Of a stretch of 64,000 nucleotides of DNA, positions 56,996 through 64,000 are shown piece after piece. The position numbers and the translations under genes were made by a program. Under the pieces are notes generated by a model, which worked only from the letters and a program-made list of their open reading frames with translations, ran no database searches and was not told where the DNA came from. The DNA is from Pleurodeles waltl. Lineage: Eukaryota > Chordata > Amphibia > Caudata > Salamandridae. Within the stretch, counting starts at the first letter, position 1, and every line of letters begins with the position of its first letter. The stretch spans positions 421,121,776-421,185,775 of the forward strand of contig NC_090442.1 in assembly GCF_031143425.1 (NCBI RefSeq). The letters run 5' to 3'.

Positions 56996-59193
56996 CACTT
57001 TGTTAGAAATGGGGTTTTTGGTTGGCAGTCAGGTTACCCTCTGTCCAAGCAAGAACCCTCACTCTAGTCAGGGTAAGTCACAAACAATCCAAATTATCCT
57101 GTGCCCACCCTCTGGTAGCTTGGCACGAGCAGTCAGGCTTAACTTAGAAGGCAATGTGTAAAGCATTTGTGCAATAAATCATACAATTACATAATATAGC
57201 ACCACAAAAATACACCACACAGTGTTTAGAAAAATATATAATATTTATCTGGGTATTGGCAAGTCAAAACGATCAAAGATGCAATATGAATTTGTAAAGA
57301 TATCACTAAAAAGTGATATGAAGTGTCTTTAGTCTTTAAAAAGTAAACAAAGTCTCTTTCAAGCACAAAGTACCTGGTTTGGAGTGGAAATCTCCGCAGA
57401 GGGCCGCAGAAGAGGAGATGCGTGGAAAAATGGTGTGTGCGTCGGTTACGCCCCTTCACACACGGACTTGCGTCGTTATTTTTCACGTGGGGAGACGTGC
57501 GTCGTTCTACGGGAGGAAAAATGGTGTGTGCGTCGGTTGCGCCCCTTCACACACTGACTTGGATCGTTATTTTTCACTCGGGGAAGACGTGCATCGTTTT
57601 CCAGCACGCGGACCGTCTCCTTCTATGGATCACGGGATTACCAGATGTCCCAGGGTCGGTGCGTGGATTCTTTGGCTTGTTTTCCGGCTGCGCATCGTTC
57701 CCGGGGGCTGTGCCTGGAATTTTCTTTCTCACGGCAGGCGTCGCGACGATTTCCCCTCTGGAAGTCGGGCGGCGTTGTCCATGCGAGGCCGTGCGTCGAA
57801 GTTCCGGTTGCCCCGTAGGTGTCACGTCGAGCAGCGTCGGCGTGCAGTGATTTTCTCGCCGCGGAGCAAGCTGTGCGTCGAAATTTTCGGCGCACGAAGA
57901 GTCCAAATGAAAAAGAGAAGTCTTTTTGGTCCTGAGACTTCAGGGAACAGAAGGCAAGCTCTATCCAAGCCCTTGGAGAGCACTTTTACAGCCAAACAAG
58001 AGTTCAGCAAGGCAGCAGGCCAACAGCAAGGCAGCAGTCCTTTGTAGAAAGCAGACAGGTGAGTCCTTTGAGCAGCCAGGCAGTTCTTCTTGACGGGATG
58101 TAGTTTCTGGTTCAGGTCTCTTCTCCAGCAAGTGTCTGATGAGGTAGTGCAGAGGGCCTGTTTTATACTAAAGTGTGCCTTTGAAGTGGGGGTGACTTCA
58201 AAGAGTGGCTAAGAAATGCACCAGTTCCCCTTTCAGTTCAATCCTGTCTGCCAGGGTCCCAGTTGGGGGTGTGGCAGTTCTTTGTGTGAGGGCAGGCCCT
58301 CCACCCTCCCAGCCCAGGAAGACCCATTCAAAATGCAGATGTATGCAAGTGAGGCTGAGTACCCTGTGTTTGGGGTGTGTCTGAGTGAATGCACAAGGAG
58401 CTGTCAACTAAACCTAGCCAGACGTGGATTGAAAGGCACAGAAAGATTTAAGTGCAAAGAAATGCTCACTTTCTAAAAGTGGCATTTCTAGAATAGTAAT
58501 ATTAAATCCGACTTCACCAGTCCGCAGGATTTTGTATTACCATTCTGGCCATCCTAAATATGACCTCCCTGCTCCTTTCAGATCAGCAGCTGCCACTTCA
58601 ACAATGTATGAGGGCAGCCCCAATATTAGCCTATGAAGGGGGCAGGCCTCACAGTAGTGTAAAAACGAATTTAGGAGTTTTACACTACCAGGACATATAA
58701 ACTACACAGGTACATGTCCTGCCTTTTACCCACACAGCACCCTGCTCTAGGGGTTACCTAGGGCACACATTAGGGGTGACTTATATGTAGAAAAAGGGAA
58801 GTTCTAGGCTTGGCAAGTACTTTTAAATGCCAAGTCGAAGTGCCAGTGAAACTGCACACACAGGCCTTGCAATGGCAGGCCTGAGACAAGGTTAAGGTGC
58901 TACTGAAGTGGGTGGCACAACCAGTGCTGCAGGCCCACTAGTAGCATTTAATCTACAGGCCCTAGGCACATATAGTGCACTCTACTAGGGACTTACAAGT
59001 AAATTAAATAGCCAATCATGGATAAACCAATCAATAGTACAATTTACACAGAGAGCATATGCACTTTAGCACTGGTTAGAAGTGGTAAAGTGCCCAGAGT
59101 TCAAAAGCCAACAACAACAGGTCAGAAAAAATAGGAGGAAGGAGGCAAAAAGTTTGGGGATGACCCTGTCAAAAAGCCAGTTCCAACACACTT
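56996..59193 (-). mobile_element. Complete LTR-like element with 5-bp target duplication
   Basis: The element spans 57001-59188 (2188 bp). Its ends are TGTTAGAAATGG and CCAGTTCCAACA, which are short inverted repeats with TG...CA limits, and CACTT lies directly outside both (56996-57000 and 59189-59193). This is the signature of an integrase-made insertion. With no internal genes it reads as a solo LTR, although 2.2 kb is long for one. On the minus strand it has a TATA box (58161-58167) and the hairpin at 59061-59093. The CG-rich part (57410-57900) has a 91-bp-offset direct repeat. The 222-codon plus-strand frame at 57379-58047 is a by-product of the stop-poor CG-rich sequence. Confidence 0.85.
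58161..58167 (-). promoter_or_regulatory. TATA box of the complete LTR-like copy
   Basis: The minus strand reads TTTAGTATAAAACAGG. It lies near the middle of the element, upstream (on the minus strand) of the CG-rich part, as expected for a U3/R border. Confidence 0.5.
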
Positions 59194-60086
59194 CAAAAAG
59201 ATAATGTATTAACAAGTGTTAAGTGAGCAGAATATAGAAAGAAACAATGCATATATTTAGCTTATTACTTTAGAACATTTAACAATAGTCTAGTTAGTTT
59301 TCCATCCAGTCAATAAGGAAAGGGGACCATTTTATCCAAGGTCTTGACTCAAATTCTGAATTCATGACCCAATCAATTTTCTTGTAGTAAGAAAGTGGTG
59401 AGGATAGAAAACAATAACTCCTATAATCAGTACCAGTAGACAACCTAGTTAATAGTGCACTGTAAACGTTCAATTATTCTCAGTGAGAACACAAAACAGC
59501 TTTAAAGTAAAGTATTTCAGTAATTGCTGACATTTTTGGAGAGTTCACAATGTTGAGAGCTTCAACTTAGACCAAATAAAGGAAAATAATATTCCTTGTA
59601 TTGGGCTCAGAACATTGCAATCTTCAGTAGAGAGAGATTTTACACTGTTGTCTAATGTATATATTAATAGAACAGTAAATATTGGAAATTATGAATAAAG
59701 GAGAGACTTTGAAGTCACCATGGATCTGTTTGGGGTCTTATGCTAGTCCTGTTTGGTATCTGCATATAATAAATGGTCCTGTGTGGTATACTGCATGCAA
59801 TAAATAGACGTGATGACAGCAAAGATCATTTGAGATGCCAAAGAGCACTGGTCTGCTGAACGTGCATGGGAACCCCTAACTACCTATTGGGTTCTGTTCG
59901 TAAGGAATGAGGACCTCATTTGCAAAGGACCCCATGTCTGTCTGGTCCTGCAGGGACCAAAGCTGCACCTTATGGTTGAAATACATTCCATCTAAGTAAA
60001 ACAGCTTCTACTCAGATATTTGGGCACCATATTCCATAACTATTTGGAATAAAAGAGTCAAACTCCCAAGCAACTTTCTATGTTAT
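59194..60086. other. Unannotated sequence with a 30-bp tandem duplication
   Basis: No gene was recognised. 'gtcctgtttggtat' at 59745-59774 is repeated as 'gtcctgtgtggtat' at 59775-59805, and both copies end in AATAAAT. Confidence 0.5.
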
Positions 60087-60385
60087 TGTTAGACCTGGCA
60101 TCCTTGGCGTGGTCTCCCCTGTCTTTTTTGCCTCTGCTTCCCATGTTTTGACTGTGTGCTAGGCACTTTGCCACTGCTGACCAGAGCTAAAGTGCAAGTG
60201 CTCCCTATGTAAATTGTAAGTGTAATTGGCTTTTCCATGATTGGCATTTTTGATTTACTAGTCAGTCCCTAGTAAAGTGCACTAGAGGTGCACTAGTGGG
60301 CCTGCCGCACTGATTGTGCCACCCACATGCGTAGCCCTATAAACATGGCTCAGACCTGCCACTGCAGCGTCTGTGTGTGCAGTTT
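60087..60385 (+). mobile_element. Plus-strand end of an LTR-like element
   Basis: It starts TGTTAGACCTGGCATCC and continues with blocks that match the minus strand of the other copies: the GCACTTT...AAAGTGC hairpin (60163-60195), 'gtccctagtaaagtgcacta' near 60267, 'gtgccaccca' near 60318 and 'cctgccactgcag' near 60355. It is a truncated unit in the opposite orientation to its neighbours. Confidence 0.7.
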
Positions 60386-60950
60386 TAACCCACTTCTCCT
60401 ACAGCTACCTCAACAATGGTGTAACCCCCATATCAAGGTGATCATCGCAGCTCCTGGCTGCAGTGGAAAGAAGAGGTGGCCAATAACATTGCACAACACC
60501 AGCAAGCAAAATAGCAAGACTATTGAACATGCAGATGCAAACGTTACACCAGCCAAACATGTGAAGAATGAAAAGCAGAATTATCAAAGGCAGATTTGAC
60601 ACAATGAACCGCACTTGATCCACTTTCACACAGTATACAAACCAAGCATCTAATAATTCTCAACTCCTCTTTCTACACACTTAGAGATGGATGATCGGTA
60701 CCACCTGCAACTCTGTACCCTGCCCATCATGGTTTTGAAGTGAACCTTTTTAAAAAACTGATTAAATGGCTCCATCTTTGGTAGAGGTGATCAACAGATT
60801 GCTCTCACCATAAGAAGAAACAGTTCCATTAAAGTAGACAATGATACTCTTGCTGTGGTAGATCTTTAAACTGAGATACTTGCCTACTATCACCCTAGCT
60901 TTAATTTATCTTCCACAAGCAAAGAAATTCAGATAGTGTGATTTGGTAAC
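60386..60950. other. Unannotated sequence between two inverted LTR-like units
   Basis: No gene was recognised. Its left end may still belong to the truncated unit, but similarity fades. Confidence 0.4.
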
Positions 60951-63045
60951 TGTTGGAAATGGGGTCTCTGGTTGGCAGTCAGTTTGTTCTCTGTCCAAGC
61001 AGGGACCCTCACTCTAATCAGGGCAATACAGTGAAAACACTACAAAATTGACACCACACCAGCTTAGAAAAATAGGGAATATGCATCTAAGTCAAGCAAG
61101 ACCAAACTGACAAGAACCCAACATGCACAAGTCAAGATATGACTTTTCAAAGTAAAAAGAGTCTTACTCCATACAAAACAATGGAAATGTTGATTTTACA
61201 CAAAGTGCCTGGTTTGCATAAAAAATAAAGCCACACAGGTGAGCATGCATTGGAAAAGTCAGCGATGTGTCGATTCTTTACTCGCAAGTGAGGCTTTGCG
61301 TCGTTTCTTCTATGGTCGGGTAGGAGCTGCGTCGTTTTCCTCTCCCGCAAGAGAGGGATGCAACCATTTCTGGACAGGGCACCTAGAATCTGCCCAAGTT
61401 CACGATGATTTTGACTCCCAGCAATAATGCGTGAGAAATCCGGTTGCACGGTGTAGGAAAACCGCGCTGCGTGGGGTTTGCATTGTTATCATGTGTCATT
61501 TCTCCAGCCGCGATGGGTCGATCTCCGAGCCACAAGGCAAGTGGGGCCTTGCATTCAGCTGCGAAGCAGGAGGCGCATTGTTTTTCAGCCACACTGCAAA
61601 TAATGCATCAAAAGTTTCCTCACACGGCTTCCTGTGCATGGATTTCCATCCTTTTTCTACCAGCTTCACCTTTTGAGGGCCCAGGGACTGATGGGGCACC
61701 ACTTGGCAGGGCAGGCGACTCAGCCAAGAGTCCAGGTGCTGGCAGAGGATGTCTTTAATGTCCCTGAGACTTCAAAACAGGAGGCAAGCTCAATCCAAGC
61801 CCTTGGAGATTCTTCTCAAGCAGGAATATACCACAAAGTCCAGTCTTTGTCCCCTTTCACAGGCAGAAGCAGCAATTTCAGGATAGCCGAACAAAGCACA
61901 GTCACAGGCAGGGGCAGCACTTCTCCTCAGCTCTTCAGCTCTTCTCCTTGACAGATGTTCCTCTTGGTTCTAGAAGCAAATCTTGAAGAAATTTAAAGTC
62001 TGGGTTTTTGGGTCCACTACTTATATCCCTTTCTGCCTTTGAAGTAGGCAAACTTCAAAGGGAAGTCTCTGTTGTTCACAAGATCCTGTCTTGCCCAGGG
62101 CCTCAGATACACACCAGGGGGTTGGAGACTGCATTGTGTAAGGGCAGGGACACCCATTCAGGTGTAAGTGGCAACTCCTCCCTCCACCCTAGCCCAGATG
62201 GCCCATCAGGATATGCAGGCTACACCCCACCTCCCTTTGTGTCACTGTCATTTTTAGTAAATTGTGTTCAGATAACCAAAAACAGTTGATAATGTAAGTA
62301 ATAGTTCAGCAGTTAGCCCGTTTTATGTCTATGCCAGAATTCGGTAATGCATATTGCTGTCCGTCGCCGTCGTTTACTAAAAATGCCTTGAGAAAGCCCT
62401 GGCCTACGCGCCTCTGGGGCGAAACACGTGTTGGCTGGCCTAATTCATACACTCCTTTGGACCTATGAGTGTCTACATTTCTACTGTGAGTTGTATGTCT
62501 TTCTTAAATAAAAAAATGGATTTGGAGCAACATTGGCATTGATTATAGCCTTTTTGATTAATGCTACACGCCTTTAGACAAATTGACTCTGAGAAACAAA
62601 ACTGTATCCACACAGTGGGACCTCACCATCTTTTGAATCGCGTTTTTCCATGGAGGACTAGGGTCCAATGTCCTCTGGTGAAGTTCCTACGCCTTACAAT
62701 ACTAATAGGCATTTTTACACAGGGAGTCTTGTGGTTTTGGACCCCCCTTCCCTTTATTGGAGTAGTGAATATAGATACCCTAAACTCCAAATCTCCATCT
62801 GCTGTCAAAGGGAAACTGCACTTTAAGGATATTTCAAGGCAGCCCGCATGTTAACCTATGAGAGAGATAGGCCTTGCAACAGTGAAAACTGAATTTGGCA
62901 GTATTTCACTGTTAGGACATGTAAAGCAAATCTGTACATGTTCCACCTTTACCATACACTGCACCCTACCCATGGGGCTACCTAGGGCCTACAGTAGGGG
63001 TTCTTTATATAAAATTGATAAAAAAGGGAAGGTCGAATAGGCAGG
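60951..63045 (-). mobile_element. Interrupted LTR-like copy
   Basis: It starts TGTTGGAAATGGGGTC, the same end as the copy at 57001. It continues with 'ctctgtccaagcagggaccc', CGTCG-type words (61270-61340), 'caagctcaatccaagccctt' near 61785, and, after a foreign insert, 'ttaacctatgagag' near 62851 and 'ctacctagggcctacag' near 62979. A weak TATA word (minus GGATATAAG, 62021-62029) is in the expected place. The far end is missing, so no target duplication can be tested. Frames of about 100 codons at 61147-61951 are shadows. Confidence 0.7.
62250..62775. mobile_element. Foreign insert with GCGAAACACGTG hairpin
   Basis: This stretch replaces the expected LTR-like sequence between 'gtcactgtc' and 'ccctaaactccaaatc'. 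A 13-bp perfect inverted repeat pairs 62249-62261 with 62373-62385. Right after it comes a small structure: gccc (62396-62399) pairs with gggc (62417-62420), followed by GAAA and the palindrome cacgtg (62425-62430). An AATAAA lies near 62505. Similar GCGAAACrCGT motifs followed by AATAAA occur in many amphibian repeats. Confidence 0.5.
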
Positions 63046-64000
63046 TTAATCAATGACTGTCTCCATATCAAATGTCTTTTGAATGTTATTTGTCGACAGT
63101 CTCTATCCAGCAATTTTTGTTACCCTAACACTGTCGATTCAAATCAGTAATCCACATAAAAATGCTGACTCTCTCATTAAGGAGGCAAGCTCAATATTTA
63201 AGAGCAGTTACTTGGTTACATGTTTTTTTTAGGTTGTAGTGAGGCAAAATATTAGCCATTTCTATCCTTACAGAATTTGATGTTGCCCCTGCAATTATTT
63301 CCTTTATCGATCTGCAACAATTTCAACCTTTACTTTTCATGTTCATGGTGTTTTAAATTGAGATTGAAGTTTGTGTTTTGAGTATGAGCTTAGTTCAATT
63401 TTGTAATGATTGTTGGTTTCTTTGATGACAATGATTTACATCAAAAAGTAATTTTAGAATGTGCTCCTAATATTTATTGAGCTACAGTTGTCAACATTTC
63501 TCAGGGTGGGGCTTTCACCTTAGAATCCAGTGAATGACCTCAGTCTATCATTAGTCTGTTAATAATCCCCTATCCAGCCATGTGACACAACCAATGGTAT
63601 TAATTTCTTGTTAATGTCACTTTAGCAAGAGAAGTGTCATTAAGTGTATTACACCAAAAGGATGTGGGTCAAAGACTAATGATACTTCAAGCTGTGGCCT
63701 TGAAGTTTCATCTGACTAGACAGGGTTTGTTAAGTAGACTTTCGGTGGCGATCCTGTAAACACGACTGAAAGGGGCACTTCTAGCGGAAAGTTATGCTTC
63801 GGAGTTGACCCACTGTACTGGCATGAAACTATTTGAGAAAATATGCTCTGCCTCATTGCCAGGATATGTGCTGATGATTAGAGGAAGGTGGTCAGGCAAA
63901 GAGGTGCTGCACGGAAAACGGGCTTTATGTAAAAATCGTTTACCGAACTTGTATCGTGTTTTATTCCTTTGCTCGTTCTTAAGTAGGCAGCACCGCAAAA
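63046..64000. other. Unannotated sequence, part possibly conserved
   Basis: No gene was recognised. The stretch 63540-63720 is plain and rich in 'ttaat' and 'cattaag' words, which might be regulatory. The 68-codon minus frame at 63792-63998 is unsupported. Confidence 0.35.

Noticed and set aside
57379..58047. 222-codon open frame, the longest in the window
   Set aside because: It lies wholly inside the LTR-like element, in CG-rich tandem sequence with few stop codons, on the strand opposite to the element's TATA box; a 142-codon frame overlaps it in another phase.
1..64000. CRISPR arrays, operons, prophage or other prokaryotic features
   Set aside because: Microsatellites, LINE relics, hAT and Harbinger-type insertions, and very low coding density show a large eukaryotic genome; no regular spacer-repeat array is present.

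Overview
This window looks like non-genic DNA from a very large vertebrate genome. The best fit is a salamander, most likely a salamandrid newt such as Pleurodeles. That call rests on several dispersed repeat families that I recognise by eye as typical of newt assemblies, without any database search: palindromic elements with GGGCCnnATTTAT-type ends, foldback elements full of 'gacgcaa'-type hairpins, and long LTR-like units with CGTCG-rich cores. I found no convincing protein-coding exon, tRNA, rRNA or other cellular RNA gene. The stretch could be intergenic desert or the inside of a very large intron, and the sequence does not settle which.

Layout: 1-529 is the end of an LTR-like unit. About 986-1500 is plain, non-repetitive DNA that could be conserved regulatory sequence. 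A foldback element (2305-2998), a possible short solo LTR (3208-3499), an unexplained 199-codon open frame (3819-4415) and a hairpin cluster (5757-5990) follow. From 10.5 to 17 kb the window is dense in transposon relics and tandem DNA: inverted-repeat elements, a 1.4-kb C-rich array and three 304-bp AT-rich tandem copies. From 17 to 29.5 kb there is little except two blocks (24.0-24.6 and 25.5-25.7 kb) that read like developmental enhancers.

From 29.5 to 34.7 kb transposons are nested: a 924-bp element with a TTA target duplication, a small palindromic element, and an L1-like LINE on the minus strand broken by two hAT-like insertions, one with a perfect 8-bp duplication. Then come a candidate conserved block (35.25-36.2 kb), a 1.95-kb LTR-like copy (36.2-38.2 kb), a SINE-like unit, a minisatellite (40.7-41.2 kb), three tandem units carrying inverted ZNF143/THAP11-like motifs (44.7-45.5 kb) and a CR1/L2-like LINE relic on the minus strand (45.85-47.96 kb). 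A 1.9-kb inverted-plus-tandem repeat (52.1-54.0 kb) is followed by the best enhancer-like block (54.5-55.1 kb).

The right end is dominated by the LTR-like superfamily. It includes a complete 2188-bp copy with a CACTT target duplication (57001-59188), a plus-strand fragment (60087-60385) and an interrupted minus-strand copy (60951-63045). No genes act together here; what links the features is transposon history. Edges given as round numbers are approximate.
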